64,000 nt of DNA from Bacillus sp. ISL-18 (GTDB taxonomy: Bacteria > Bacillota > Bacilli > Bacillales > Cytobacillaceae): the NCBI RefSeq assembly GCF_018613415.1, contig NZ_JAGGQG010000029.1:54562-118561 (forward strand), written 5' to 3'. A program made the translations under genes and the position numbers. The notes under the pieces were generated by a model. That model worked only from the letters and a program-made list of their open reading frames with translations. It ran no database searches and had not been told where the DNA came from. Positions 7,859 to 17,506 of this stretch are shown here, in pieces (the first letter of the stretch is position 1; each line of letters starts with the position of its first letter).

Positions 7859-8608
7859 GTGAATATGGCGATCATTGAAGTTTCAAACCTCAAAAAGTCT
7901 TATGGAAAATTAGATGTATTAAAAAGGATTACGTTTGATGTAAATAAAAATGATGTAGTAGCAGTAATCGGTCCATCTGGTTCTGGAAAGAGTACAATGC
8001 TCCGCAGTCTTGTCCATCTTGAACAAGTCGACGCTGGAAGTATCAGTGTTTCCGGTGAATATTTGGTCAAGGATGGAATCTATCCAAAACTGTCCGAGAT
8101 TAAGCAGATTACAGCTAGAATGGGAATGGTCTTCCAGCATTTTAATTTGTTTCCCCATCTTACCGTTCAGGAAAATTTGATCATTGCTCCTAAATTGGTG
8201 AAAAAGGAATCAGCGGCAGAACTGCATCAGCGAAGCTCAGAACTCCTTGATAAAATAGGCTTATCTAATCGTGCAAAAGCCTATCCCGCTAATTTATCTG
8301 GCGGTCAAAAACAACGGGTTGCCATTGCGCGGGCTCTTATGATGAACCCCGAAATCTTGTTGTTTGATGAGCCTACATCTGCCCTCGACCCGGAACTAAC
8401 TGGGGAGGTTCTTCAAGTAATGAAGGAGCTGGCAGAAGAGAAAATGACCATGATTGTGGTTACACATGAAATGGGATTTGCGAAAGAAGTGGCAAACCGG
8501 GTAATTTTTATGGACAATGGTGAGATCATTGAATCCGGTAACCCGTCAGAGGTTCTTACTAGACCGCAGTTTGATCGAACAAAGGCCTTTTTAAACCGGA
8601 GTCTCTGA
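7859..8608 (+). CDS. Amino-acid ABC transporter ATP-binding protein
   Basis: Energises the importer encoded just upstream. About 249 residues with Walker A GPSGSGKST, Q-loop MVFQHFNLFPHLTV, signature LSGGQKQRVAIARAL, Walker B LLFDEPTSALDPE and the H-loop THEMGFA, all characteristic of GlnQ/TcyN-type ATPases. Start is GTG 7859 or ATG 7865; AGAAGG is centred upstream of both. It is the last gene of the unit and ends at a bidirectional terminator shared with degV. Confidence 0.92.
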   Translation: MNMAIIEVSNLKKSYGKLDVLKRITFDVNKNDVVAVIGPSGSGKSTMLRSLVHLEQVDAGSISVSGEYLVKDGIYPKLSEIKQITARMGMVFQHFNLFPHLTVQENLIIAPKLVKKESAAELHQRSSELLDKIGLSNRAKAYPANLSGGQKQRVAIARALMMNPEILLFDEPTSALDPELTGEVLQVMKELAEEKMTMIVVTHEMGFAKEVANRVIFMDNGEIIESGNPSEVLTRPQFDRTKAFLNRSL

Positions 8609-8625
8609 TTAAATAGAAGAAAGTT

Positions 8626-8664
8626 AAAAAGCTCATCTTCCTTTTTCAATAAGATGAGCTTTTT
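8626..8664. terminator. Bidirectional terminator between the ABC operon and degV
   Basis: AAAAAGCTCATCTT pairs perfectly with AAGATGAGCTTTTT, giving T-runs on both strands for convergent genes. Confidence 0.9.
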
Positions 8665-8670
8665 AATTTT

Positions 8671-9498
8671 TTAAAAGGAGATAATCATTCCGTCTTTGCC
8701 GGCATATGTGCCCATTGTTGCACCCATATAACTGACAAGGACTTCTTTTGGATGGAATAGCTCTATTAATTCACTTTTTATCGTTTCCGCGTCTTCTATA
8801 TTACCTGTATGTGTGATTCCAAATGTTAAATTAGAAAAATCATCCGCCCGTTCTTGGATAATCTCAAGAACTCTTTTTCGAAATTTCTTTTTCCCGCGTA
8901 TTTTTTCTAAAATCTCAACCTTACCCCCGTCTACTCTCTCTAAAATGACCTTGATATTTAAAATTTTGGCTAATGAACCCTGAAATTTACTTAAACGTCC
9001 ACCTTTTACAATGTTTTCTAATGTGTCTAAGAGAACAAGTATATTCATCTTATCCCTATAATCAGTTAAGTTTTTTATAATCGTTTCGAGCGAATGCCCC
9101 TGCTCGGCAAGTTCTGCGGCCCGAATAATTTGCAGATCATGACCAAGTGAACCTGCCAATGTATCAAAGACCGTAAAATTGGCATTAGACAATTCTTTTC
9201 CTATACAAGCTGATTGGTACGTACCGCTTAATCCAGATGATATAGTAAGACAAAGAATCTCAGTCTCATTACTATAATTGGAAAAGGCCTCAGCAAAAGC
9301 AGCCGGCAAAGGTTGAGAAGTCTTCGGCAGGATATCGCTAGAGAACATTTTATTGAAGAACTCTTGAGGCGTAAGATTGACCTTTTCTAAAAAGTCCTGC
9401 CCTCCAATCGATACGGTTAATGGAACCAGCGTAATATCATATTTTTCTATTAATTCCTGTGGGAGGTCTGCTGAACTATCGGTTATAATTTTAATCAT
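8671..9498 (-). CDS. degV: DegV family fatty-acid-binding protein
   Basis: DegV/FakB fold protein (275 residues) that binds a fatty acid and, in FakB members, presents it to a fatty-acid kinase. Seen are the N-terminal IITDSSADLPQEL, the TISSGLSGTYQSA loop that holds the carboxylate in this family, and C-terminal SYMGATMGTYAGKDG. Start ATG at 9498 is preferred because AGAAGG lies 11 bases upstream; a GTG at 9510 overlaps that signal. No kinase gene is adjacent. The name follows the family, not proven orthology to B. subtilis DegV. Confidence 0.85.
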   Translation of the reverse strand: MIKIITDSSADLPQELIEKYDITLVPLTVSIGGQDFLEKVNLTPQEFFNKMFSSDILPKTSQPLPAAFAEAFSNYSNETEILCLTISSGLSGTYQSACIGKELSNANFTVFDTLAGSLGHDLQIIRAAELAEQGHSLETIIKNLTDYRDKMNILVLLDTLENIVKGGRLSKFQGSLAKILNIKVILERVDGGKVEILEKIRGKKKFRKRVLEIIQERADDFSNLTFGITHTGNIEDAETIKSELIELFHPKEVLVSYMGATMGTYAGKDGMIISF

Positions 9499-9676
9499 TT
9501 TACTCTTCACCTTCTATTTTAAATAGATTGTAATAAATATAACAGTTTATCGTTCGTTTTTGAGAAAATTAGGACATCAAACCTGAGTTGGAAGACGAAG
9601 AGTGATAACGAACAAAAGAGGTAACATAAATATCGTTAGGTTAGAGAAGGATAAAAAGTAAAAGGAGGTCCCGCTC

Positions 9677-9907
9677 ATGGATTACCATCTGTTCAACCGA
9701 AAGGACAAAGAAGAAGAGGAAAACCTTGAAGTGATTCTGGAAAACTCAAAAGAAATAGAAGAAGATTTAATGCGAACTTATTTGATTACAGCAGAGCGGA
9801 TTCATGATAATGATGAATTAAAAGAACGCCTCGAAAATTTTGCCGAAGGAAACGCAAAACGGACAAAACAATTAATCGATGAATTAAATGATCTTACAGA
9901 TAAGTAA
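9677..9907 (+). CDS. Small acidic protein, conserved-type unknown
   Basis: A 76-residue, highly charged and acidic, probably all-helical protein (KDKEEEENLEVI, ENFAEGNAKRTKQLIDELNDLTDK) with no cysteine, signal or membrane segment. A strong ribosome site AAAGGAGGT precedes ATG, which supports real expression. It is monocistronic and closed by a convergent terminator. I do not recognise a function. Confidence 0.7.
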   Translation: MDYHLFNRKDKEEEENLEVILENSKEIEEDLMRTYLITAERIHDNDELKERLENFAEGNAKRTKQLIDELNDLTDK

Positions 9908-9921
9908 AAAATGAGTAAAAG

Positions 9922-9966
9922 AAAAAGGTGAAAGTTCTCTTTAAAAAAGAGTTCCTTCACCTTTTT
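9922..9966. terminator. Bidirectional terminator between the small acidic protein and the POT transporter
   Basis: AAAAAGGTGAA pairs with TTCACCTTTTT, with an inner CTCTTT/AAAGAG stem. Confidence 0.88.
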
Positions 9967-9970
9967 ATCA

Positions 9971-11467
9971 TTAGCGTATGCCTTTCATTAATCCTTGAAT
10001 TTTTGGTGCAAGTGCTAGCAGAATAAAACCAAGGACGATCGAAACACCGCCGATTACACCGAAGTAGGTCATTTCTGTTTCCGGTGTATAGAATTTAACT
10101 ACCTGCGCATTTAATGCCTGAGCAGCTGCACTGGATAAGAACCATAAACTCATCGTTTGTGCAGAGAAAGCTGCCGGAGCTAATTTAGTAGTTGCTGAAA
10201 GTCCTACAGGTGATAAACATAACTCACCTAATACAACAATTAAGTAACTAAGAACTAGCCATAATGGATTTACCAATGAATTTGTTCCACCGAAATAGGC
10301 AGGAACAAGGATAACCATAAATGATAGACCAGCAAACAATAGACCTAGAGAAAATTTCTGTGGAATGGAAGGCTCGCGCTTTCCTAATTTCATCCATATT
10401 GCAGCGAATACAGGAGCTAATACAATAATGAATAATGGGTTTAGTGATTGGAACCATGCTGGAGAAATAGTTATTCCAGCAAAATCTAATTGTGTACGCT
10501 TGTCCGCATAGTTGGCTAGGATGGTTGAACCCTGCTCCTGAATGGCCCAAAACATGACGGATGCAATAAACAATGGAATATAAGCAATAACACGTGATTT
10601 CTCATCTGATGTCGTTTTAGGGCTTGCATACATGCGAATAAAGTAGATAGTAGGAATTAAAATACCAAGAATACTTACAATGTTAATAAACCCTTCGAAT
10701 GTTAAAACTCCATTTGGAATTGTCATAAAACAAATAATAGCAATGACAATGATCGCAATTGCAAAATATGTGTAAACTTTTTTCTTCTCAGAACCTGTAA
10801 GCGGGTTTGATACGGTAGTTCCTGCAAGACCAAGATTTTTCTTCTTTGTCATTAAAAAGACAACTAATCCTAGGAACATCCCCACAGCGGCAATACCGAA
10901 ACCTAAGTGGAAGCTAGTATTCATGATGGTCTTGGATCCAACGATTAACGGTGATAGGAAGGCGCCGGCGTTAATCCCCATATAAAAAATACTAAATCCA
11001 GCATCACGGCGATTATCATTTTCAGCATACATTTCACCAACAACGGTTGAAACGTTTGGTTTTAATAAACCTGTACCCAAGACAATCAGTACCATGGAAA
11101 CAAAGAAAAAGGCGATGCTTCCTGGGATGGCAAGGGCAATATGACCGAGCATAATGAGGATGCCCCCAATAAATACTGCTTTTGAGGTTCCGAAGATCCG
11201 GTCAGCGAACCAGCCCCCAATAATCCCTGACATATAAACGAGGGATCCGTATATCGACATAATCGATAATGCCAAGGTTTGGTCCATTCCTAAACCGCCC
11301 TTGGTTACACTATAATACATATAGTAAACAAGAATAGCTCTCATTCCGTAATAAGAGAATCTCTCCCAGAATTCTGTAAAGAAAAGTGTAAATAAACCTT
11401 TAGGATGTCCAAAGAATCCTTTCTGAGGTACACTATCCACAATTTTCTGTTTATTTAGATTTGACAT
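9971..11467 (-). CDS. dtpT: POT/PTR2 family di-/tripeptide:proton symporter
   Basis: Integral membrane peptide importer (498 residues, about 14 hydrophobic segments). The proton-coupling motif ExxERFxYYG is intact (EFWERFSYYG, near residue 34), and the PTR2 signature FYMGINAGAFLSPLI lies near residue 165. Family members import di- and tripeptides with protons. AAAGGAGGTAATG precedes the start. It is transcribed alone on the minus strand. DtpT/YclF is the nearest familiar Bacillales type. Confidence 0.9.
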   Translation of the reverse strand: MSNLNKQKIVDSVPQKGFFGHPKGLFTLFFTEFWERFSYYGMRAILVYYMYYSVTKGGLGMDQTLALSIMSIYGSLVYMSGIIGGWFADRIFGTSKAVFIGGILIMLGHIALAIPGSIAFFFVSMVLIVLGTGLLKPNVSTVVGEMYAENDNRRDAGFSIFYMGINAGAFLSPLIVGSKTIMNTSFHLGFGIAAVGMFLGLVVFLMTKKKNLGLAGTTVSNPLTGSEKKKVYTYFAIAIIVIAIICFMTIPNGVLTFEGFINIVSILGILIPTIYFIRMYASPKTTSDEKSRVIAYIPLFIASVMFWAIQEQGSTILANYADKRTQLDFAGITISPAWFQSLNPLFIIVLAPVFAAIWMKLGKREPSIPQKFSLGLLFAGLSFMVILVPAYFGGTNSLVNPLWLVLSYLIVVLGELCLSPVGLSATTKLAPAAFSAQTMSLWFLSSAAAQALNAQVVKFYTPETEMTYFGVIGGVSIVLGFILLALAPKIQGLMKGIR

Positions 11468-11472
11468 TACAT

Positions 11473-11772
11473 TACCTCCTTTTACATTATTCTATGATAC
11501 TTTTTCTAAGATTGAATTGTCAAAAACTTTTTTTGGTAATAGAGAGAATGGTTATTGAAAACCTTGATAATTCAATATATTTGAGTTGTTGGTTTTAAAA
11601 AGAAAGTTTTTTTAAAATAATAATTTTTTTCAGATTAAAATGATTTTTCGCACAAATGGATTGATAGAAACTCAATTAGGTTTTAATTTAAACTCAAAGG
11701 GCATTTTATATCTATCCGCTAGTGGGTAAACACAGAGGCTTATTAAAATTAATGAATACAGGTGACTTATAT
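11473..11772. other. AT-rich intergenic region between divergent genes
   Basis: About 300 bases, very rich in A and T, lie between the peptide transporter (minus) and the diguanylate cyclase (plus). Promoters for both must lie here, but I could not single out a confident -35/-10 pair. No repeat or RNA element is recognised. Confidence 0.4.
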
Positions 11773-12702
11773 ATGGTGAGTAAAGATAATCTTGACTTTT
11801 TAAATAAAGATTTATTTTTTAAGTTATTTAATAATATGTCTGATTTGGTCTATTTGACGAGTGTAGAAGAGGATGGTCAATTTAGGTATGTTCTAGCTAA
11901 TGAGCCGGCCAAAAATTTCTCAGGACTAACATCAGACTGCTATGGAAAGCCGATTAAAGAGGTGCTTCAACCAGAGGTTTATACTGTCATTGAAGATAAA
12001 TACTTACAAGTCTTGGCTACTAAGAAACCAGTCAAATATGAAGATAAAATCGTTCTTTCCACACCAATGAACCATTCAAAGAACTATGTGGTTTATTGGG
12101 AATCAACGGTTACACCAGTGGTTAATCAGGAAGGTCGATGTACACATTTACTGGCTGTGGTTCGTGATGTAACAGAGCGGAAAAAGTATGAGAAGCAATT
12201 AAATCATTTGGCCCACCATGACAACTTAACAGGACTGCCAAATCGGACTTACTTTTTTATAAGGCTAAAGGAGGAAATGGAATTATCAAAACAGACGCAA
12301 ACAACATTAGCTGTATTTTATCTTGATGTCGATCATTTTAAAAAGATTAATGATACGATGGGGCATGATATGGGCGATAAACTATTAAAGGATTTCTCAC
12401 GGCGGGTAAAAGCCTGTATTCGGGATGAGGATATGCTTGCAAGGCTGGGAGGAGACGAATTTGTCATTCTACTGTCAGGATTGTCAGAAGAAAACTTCAT
12501 TCAAATCGCCAAGCGAATAATAGCCTCAAGTAAAAACGAATGGAAAATAAATGAAACAAAAATTAAAATAACTACAAGTATCGGTATTGCATTTTACTCC
12601 CATCATAGCCATGACGAAAAAACCTTACTACAACATGCAGACCATGCCCTTTATAAAGCAAAAGAAAAAGGCAGAAGCAACTACCAGATATACAAAGGCT
12701 AA
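11773..12702 (+). CDS. PAS-GGDEF diguanylate cyclase
   Basis: Predicted soluble c-di-GMP synthase, about 309 residues. An N-terminal PAS sensor domain (about 5-130, ending in RDVTERKKYEKQ) is followed by a GGDEF domain with LTGLPNRTYFF, FYLDVDHFKKIND and the active-site GGDEF. The RDED sequence five residues before GGDEF is an intact inhibitory RxxD site, so product feedback is expected. I use ATG 11773, with AGGTGA 7 bases upstream; longer starts at 11722 and 11752 have no ribosome site. No membrane segment is present, so the PAS ligand should be intracellular. Confidence 0.9.
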   Translation: MVSKDNLDFLNKDLFFKLFNNMSDLVYLTSVEEDGQFRYVLANEPAKNFSGLTSDCYGKPIKEVLQPEVYTVIEDKYLQVLATKKPVKYEDKIVLSTPMNHSKNYVVYWESTVTPVVNQEGRCTHLLAVVRDVTERKKYEKQLNHLAHHDNLTGLPNRTYFFIRLKEEMELSKQTQTTLAVFYLDVDHFKKINDTMGHDMGDKLLKDFSRRVKACIRDEDMLARLGGDEFVILLSGLSEENFIQIAKRIIASSKNEWKINETKIKITTSIGIAFYSHHSHDEKTLLQHADHALYKAKEKGRSNYQIYKG

Positions 12703-12704
12703 TC

Positions 12705-12766
12705 GGTGCCTGTACACCCCAAATGGACATTGTCTTTTAGTGGTGTCAGGCACCAATTTTTTTTTG
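12705..12766 (+). terminator. Long-stem terminator with GGTGCCTG.../...CAGGCACC ends
   Basis: GGTGCCTGTACACC pairs with GGTGTCAGGCACC across a 23-base centre, followed by nine T. The stem sequence resembles a hairpin common in Bacillus intergenic regions, so this may be a repeat element serving as a terminator. Confidence 0.75.
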
Positions 12767-12820
12767 TTGACTTTGACGTTGCGTTAAGGTGTATCGTTGA
12801 TTTTAAGGGGAGGTGAGCGA

Positions 12821-13585
12821 ATGGAGTATACTGTGCAAAAGTTGGCGAGTTTGACGGGGATTAGTACGAGGACGCTTAGATATTATGATGAGATTGGCAT
12901 TCTTAAGCCGGCGAGAATCAATTCGTCTGGATATCGGATCTATGGCCAAGCGGAAGTTGATCGGCTGCAGCAAATTCTCTTTTACAGGGAATTAGAGGTC
13001 AGTTTAGAACGAATTAAAGAAATTGTTACTGATCCAGCCTTTGATGGTGCGGCTGCACTTAAAGAACACCGCGAAAAACTCCTTGAGAAAAAGAAACAAT
13101 TAGAAGTGTTAATTGCTAATCTTGATAAAACCATTGCATCAGCGGAGGGGAGAATGAAAATGTCTAATAAAGAAAAGTTCGAAGGCTTTAAGAAAAAAAT
13201 GATTGAAGAAAACGAGAAAAAGTTTGGAGAAGAAATCCGCCAAAAATATGGCGATGATCGAGTGGACCAATCAAATGAAAAGGTAATGGGTATGACGCAG
13301 GAACAGCACAATGAAGTTACTGCATTGGCTGAAACTATTGCTGTCACCTTAGCAGAAGCGTTTAAAACAGGCGATCCCGGAGGGGAGTTAGCCCAAAAGG
13401 CGGCAGAACTGCACAAACAATGGCTAAGCTATTATTGGACCAAATACAGCAAGGAGGCCCATGCCGGGCTTGCGAAAATGTATGTAGATGATGAGAGATT
13501 TACTGCCTATTATGATAAAGTGCAGCCAGGTACGGCCAAGTTTTTACGAGATGCTATAAACATTTACACAGGTATAAAAAAGTAA
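12821..13585 (+). CDS. MerR-family regulator with TipAS ligand domain
   Basis: About 254 residues. Residues 1-70 are a MerR winged helix (TVQKLASLTGISTRTLRYYDEIG), followed by a dimerisation coiled coil to about 115. A C-terminal TipAS antibiotic-binding domain (about 135-250) contains the HKQWLSYYWTKYSKEAH helix. Relatives (TipAL, Mta) bind thiopeptide-like drugs and activate efflux or sequestration. ATG 12821 is set by GGGGAGGTGAGC. No exporter or resistance gene is adjacent in the same unit; the peptide importer 230 bases on is the only downstream neighbour. The target is unknown. Confidence 0.88.
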   Translation: MEYTVQKLASLTGISTRTLRYYDEIGILKPARINSSGYRIYGQAEVDRLQQILFYRELEVSLERIKEIVTDPAFDGAAALKEHREKLLEKKKQLEVLIANLDKTIASAEGRMKMSNKEKFEGFKKKMIEENEKKFGEEIRQKYGDDRVDQSNEKVMGMTQEQHNEVTALAETIAVTLAEAFKTGDPGGELAQKAAELHKQWLSYYWTKYSKEAHAGLAKMYVDDERFTAYYDKVQPGTAKFLRDAINIYTGIKK

Positions 13586-13814
13586 TAGTGATATAGTAAT
13601 ATCAAAATGGATCTGGATGTTTAGTGCCTAAACTACCCTGCAGTAACGCTTTAATGCAGTGTGGTGTAAGGCCTTTTTTATTATTTTTTATGTTATTGAC
13701 AAGTTTCGATAAAAACGGGCATGTGGTATATGCCATAATTATTTTAATATTTGCTATATTATAATATTTTGAAAAGATTAATTGTAAATCATAGATTATG
13801 AGGTAGGTGGTAAT

Positions 13815-14822
13815 GTGAGTCATATTTTACAGATTAAGGACTTAAAAGTATCGTTTCAATCTGGGAAAAAGCTCTTACCTGCAATTGATGGGATTAGTTT
13901 TGATTTAAAAGAAGGAGAAATTCTTGGAATTGTAGGTGAATCAGGGAGTGGTAAAAGTGTAACTTCCTTAGCTGCAATGGGATTAATTCCTTCACCACCT
14001 GGAAAAATGGAAAATGGTCAAATTATATTTGAAGGAAAAGATTTAAGAAACAACACCGAAAAAGAGTGGCGTAAAGTTCGTGGAAATCAGATATCGATGA
14101 TCTTCCAGGAACCAATGACATCCTTAAATCCGTTATTCACCATCGGCAATCAGGTGATAGAGGCGATAAGATTACATACTGATTTTTCAAAGAGAGAGGC
14201 ACTCGTTCGAGGACTTGAATTATTAAGACTGGTTGGAATCCCAAGAGCCGAGGGAATTCTTAAGGAGTATCCGCACCAGTTATCGGGTGGTATGAGACAA
14301 CGGATCATGATTGCCATGGCAATGGCGTGCAATCCAAAGGTACTGATTGCGGACGAACCCACAACCGCACTTGACGTAACGATTCAGGCACAAATTCTTG
14401 CCTTAATGAAGGATTTAAATAAAAAAACAAATACATCGATTATTTTGATTACGCACGATTTAGGCGTGGTAGCGGAAATTTGTGAACGAGTAATCGTTAT
14501 GTATGCTGGACAAATTGTGGAACAAGGTGATGTGAGAACCATCCTTAAAAATCCACGGCATCCGTATACAAAAGGTCTATTAAAATCGGTCCCTGAATTA
14601 AGCGGGAAAAAGGAGCGTCTCTATAGCATACCAGGAACCGTTCCTATGCCGGGTACCATTCAACATGGGTGCCGATTCGCACCACGCTGTTCTGAAGCTT
14701 TTAGCAGGTGCCCAGAGGAGGAACCAAAACTACGGAAAATGGAAAATGACGAACATGAAGTTCGCTGTTTTCTCTATACAGTAAAGGAGGGGAGAGACAA
14801 GCATGTCGGAGTTACTTCTTGA
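13815..14822 (+). CDS. oppD: Peptide ABC transporter ATP-binding protein, OppD/DppD type
   Basis: First gene of a five-gene peptide importer whose order matches appDFABC of B. subtilis. 335 residues: Walker A GESGSGKS, Q-loop MIFQEPMTSLNP, signature LSGGMRQRIMIAMAM, Walker B LIADEPTTALDV. The C-terminal oligopeptide domain has CRFAPRCSEAFSRCP, in which cysteines bind an Fe-S cluster in some relatives. GTG start after GAGGTAGGTGG. Its end overlaps the next ATPase gene by 20 bases, so the two are translationally coupled. Confidence 0.92.
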   Translation: MSHILQIKDLKVSFQSGKKLLPAIDGISFDLKEGEILGIVGESGSGKSVTSLAAMGLIPSPPGKMENGQIIFEGKDLRNNTEKEWRKVRGNQISMIFQEPMTSLNPLFTIGNQVIEAIRLHTDFSKREALVRGLELLRLVGIPRAEGILKEYPHQLSGGMRQRIMIAMAMACNPKVLIADEPTTALDVTIQAQILALMKDLNKKTNTSIILITHDLGVVAEICERVIVMYAGQIVEQGDVRTILKNPRHPYTKGLLKSVPELSGKKERLYSIPGTVPMPGTIQHGCRFAPRCSEAFSRCPEEEPKLRKMENDEHEVRCFLYTVKEGRDKHVGVTS

Positions 14823-15771
14823 GGTAAATGGGTTAAAAAAGTACTTTCCGATTACCGGAGGACTTTTTGGAAGGAAACAAGGTGAAGTGAGAGCAGTAGA
14901 CAATATTTCTTTTTATGTTAGAAAAGGAGAAACATTGGGCATTGTAGGGGAAAGCGGATGTGGGAAATCGACTACTGGCCGTCTGCTAATGCGTTTGATT
15001 GAAGCAAGTGAAGGAAAGATTGTATTTGAAGATAAAGAGATTACGAGTATGTCAAAATCAGAATTAAGAAAAACCCGCCGCGATATACAGATGGTATTTC
15101 AAGACCCCTATGCATCCTTAAACCCCAGACATTCGATTGAACAAATTCTTGAAGAACCGCTGATCGTCCACGAAATTGGAACCAAAGCGGAGCGCAAAAA
15201 GCAAGTGAGAGAAATGCTTGAGGTAGTCGGTTTAAGCAGCAATTATGCCAAGCGATATCCGCACCAATTCAGCGGCGGCCAGCGTCAACGAATTGGAATT
15301 GCTAAAGCATTGATGACAAAGCCGAAGCTGATTATAGCGGATGAACCAGTGTCAGCATTGGACGTTTCAATCCAAGCCCAAGTACTTAACTTAATGAAGG
15401 ATATTCAAAAAGAATTTCAGCTTACCTACATATTTATCGCACATGATTTAGGTGTGGTTCGTCATATTAGCGATCGTGTTGGCGTGATGTATTTAGGAAG
15501 ATTAATAGAGTTAGCTGAAAGTGAAAGTCTATATCAAAGTCCCTTCCATCCATACACCAAGGCACTCCTCTCAGCGGTACCCATCCCAGACCCGGACAGT
15601 AAGAAGGAAACTATTTTAATAGAGGGAGAAATTCAAAGTCCCGCCAATCCTCCTTCTGGCTGTGCATTCCATACTAGATGTTCACAGGTGCTCGATATTT
15701 GCAAAACAACAAGACCTCGAGAACAAGAGGTGAACGGTCATTTTGTTGCGTGTCATTTATTTAACAAGTGA
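14803..15771 (+). CDS. oppF: Peptide ABC transporter ATP-binding protein, OppF/DppF type
   Basis: Second ATPase of the importer, 322 residues, expected to pair with the upstream one as a heterodimer. Walker A GESGCGKST, Q-loop MVFQDPYASLNPR, signature FSGGQRQRIGIAKAL, Walker B LIADEPVSALDVS and C-terminal GCAFHTRCSQVLDIC are all visible. AAAGGAGGGGAG precedes ATG 14803 inside the end of the previous gene. It is followed after 46 bases by the binding-protein gene. Confidence 0.92.
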   Translation: MSELLLEVNGLKKYFPITGGLFGRKQGEVRAVDNISFYVRKGETLGIVGESGCGKSTTGRLLMRLIEASEGKIVFEDKEITSMSKSELRKTRRDIQMVFQDPYASLNPRHSIEQILEEPLIVHEIGTKAERKKQVREMLEVVGLSSNYAKRYPHQFSGGQRQRIGIAKALMTKPKLIIADEPVSALDVSIQAQVLNLMKDIQKEFQLTYIFIAHDLGVVRHISDRVGVMYLGRLIELAESESLYQSPFHPYTKALLSAVPIPDPDSKKETILIEGEIQSPANPPSGCAFHTRCSQVLDICKTTRPREQEVNGHFVACHLFNK

Positions 15772-15817
15772 TGTGCTGCATTTATGATAAAAAATTTACA
15801 GGGGGTAACAAACTTTT

Positions 15818-17434
15818 ATGAAGAAAAAACCTTTTATACTGTTGCTGATTTCTCTACTAGCCATCAGCATGTTTTTGGCTGGCTGCAACAGTAAAACAAA
15901 TGAGACTACTGAGGGCAAGAAAGATCCGGCCTCTGGAAGCACATCGAAAAAGGACACACTAGTCTATGGCCGTGGAGGAGATTCTACTTCACTAGACCCA
16001 ATCACCTCAACTGAAGGAGAAACATTTAAAGTAACCGAAAACATATTTGAAACATTACTTGAATATGGCGACCAAGATACAACCATACATCCTGGACTTG
16101 CTGAATCGTGGGAAGTTACTCCCGATGGTTTAACGTATACCTTTAAACTTCGACAAGGAGTTAAATTCCATGATGGGACCGATTTTAATGCGGAAGCAGT
16201 TGTGTTTAACTTTGACCGCTGGATGAATGGCAATGCCGACAGTTTCCCTTATTATACAATGTTTGGCGGTTATAAAGGGGAAAAAGGGCACGTCATTAAA
16301 GAGGTAAAAGCGATTGATGACCATACAGTGCAATTTGTCTTAACAAGACCACAAGCACCATTCCTGAAAAACTTAGCGATGTCTCCATTTGGAATTGCCA
16401 GCCCTGAAGCCGTTAAGAAATACGGTGATAAATTTAGGCAGCATCCTGTAGGTACGGGTCCATTTAAATTCGTCGAGTGGAAAGAAAACGATAGGATTAC
16501 GATTGAGAAAAACCCTGACTACTGGAAAAAGGGCTACCCTAAGTTAAACAAAGTTATTTTCCGTGTCATTCCTGAAAATACTGCACGTCTTAACGCACTT
16601 GCCAATGGTGAAATTGACGTCATGGATGGCCTAAACAATTCAGATGAAGCGACTGTTAAAGCAAATGCTAATCTCCAAGTAATCGAACGTCCATCCATGA
16701 ATGTTGGCTATATTGGTTTAACAACTACTCGCAAACCATTTGATAACAAACTCGTCCGGCAAGCCATCAATTATGCTATTGATAAAAAGTCAATCATCGA
16801 CGCGTTTTATGGCGGAAAGGCACTTGAGGCTGTCAATCCAATGCCGCCTTCCATTGAAGGCTACAACAAGTCGATTGAGCCATACCCATATGATTTAAAC
16901 AAAGCAAAACAATTATTAAAAGAAGCTGGTTACGAAAAAGGATTTACGATTGACCTATGGGCAATGCCTGTAGCAAGACCATATATGCCGGAAGCACAAA
17001 AGGTTGCAGAAGTGATCCAAGAAAGTTTAAGTAAAATTGGAGTTAAAGCCAAGATCCAGTCTGTTGACTGGGCAACTTATTTAGACAAAGCGGCCAAAGG
17101 CGAGTTTGATATGTTTATGCTTGGCTGGACAGGCGACAATGGAGACCCTGATAACTTCTTATACACTCTGCTTGATAAAGACAGCATTGGAAGCAATAAC
17201 TATTCTTATTATAGCAATGACCAATTACACAACATTCTAATTAAGGCTCAAACAGAAACAGATCAAGCTAAGCGTAATGCGCTGTATGAGCAGGCGCAAG
17301 TTATCGTCCATGATGATGCTCCTTGGGTTCCACTTGTACATTCCACACCATTATTAGCAGCAGGGAAAGACGTGGTTAACTATTTGCCGCACCCAACAGG
17401 CTCAGAGGCTTTGACAAAAGTAGAATTTAAATAA
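15818..17434 (+). CDS. Peptide ABC transporter substrate-binding lipoprotein
   Basis: Extracellular receptor of the SBP_bac_5 family, 538 residues. The signal peptide ends in lipobox LAGCN near residue 23, followed by a Ser/Thr/Lys-rich linker. The mature domain shows the ESWEVTPDGLTYTFKLRQGVKFHDG family signature in pieces (ESWEVTPDGLTYTF, then FHDGTDFNAEAV). Size and sequence fit dipeptide or oligopeptide receptors (DppA/AppA); the exact substrate is not readable. GGGGGT ribosome site. The 63-base gap before the permease contains a GGGAGGG...CCTCCC hairpin that may raise receptor abundance. Confidence 0.9.
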   Translation: MKKKPFILLLISLLAISMFLAGCNSKTNETTEGKKDPASGSTSKKDTLVYGRGGDSTSLDPITSTEGETFKVTENIFETLLEYGDQDTTIHPGLAESWEVTPDGLTYTFKLRQGVKFHDGTDFNAEAVVFNFDRWMNGNADSFPYYTMFGGYKGEKGHVIKEVKAIDDHTVQFVLTRPQAPFLKNLAMSPFGIASPEAVKKYGDKFRQHPVGTGPFKFVEWKENDRITIEKNPDYWKKGYPKLNKVIFRVIPENTARLNALANGEIDVMDGLNNSDEATVKANANLQVIERPSMNVGYIGLTTTRKPFDNKLVRQAINYAIDKKSIIDAFYGGKALEAVNPMPPSIEGYNKSIEPYPYDLNKAKQLLKEAGYEKGFTIDLWAMPVARPYMPEAQKVAEVIQESLSKIGVKAKIQSVDWATYLDKAAKGEFDMFMLGWTGDNGDPDNFLYTLLDKDSIGSNNYSYYSNDQLHNILIKAQTETDQAKRNALYEQAQVIVHDDAPWVPLVHSTPLLAAGKDVVNYLPHPTGSEALTKVEFK

Positions 17435-17506
17435 TATCTGTACAAGGGGGAGGGACTTTCCTCCCTTTTGGTAACTTAAAGTTCATTTTCAAAAGAGGTG
17501 AAAAAT

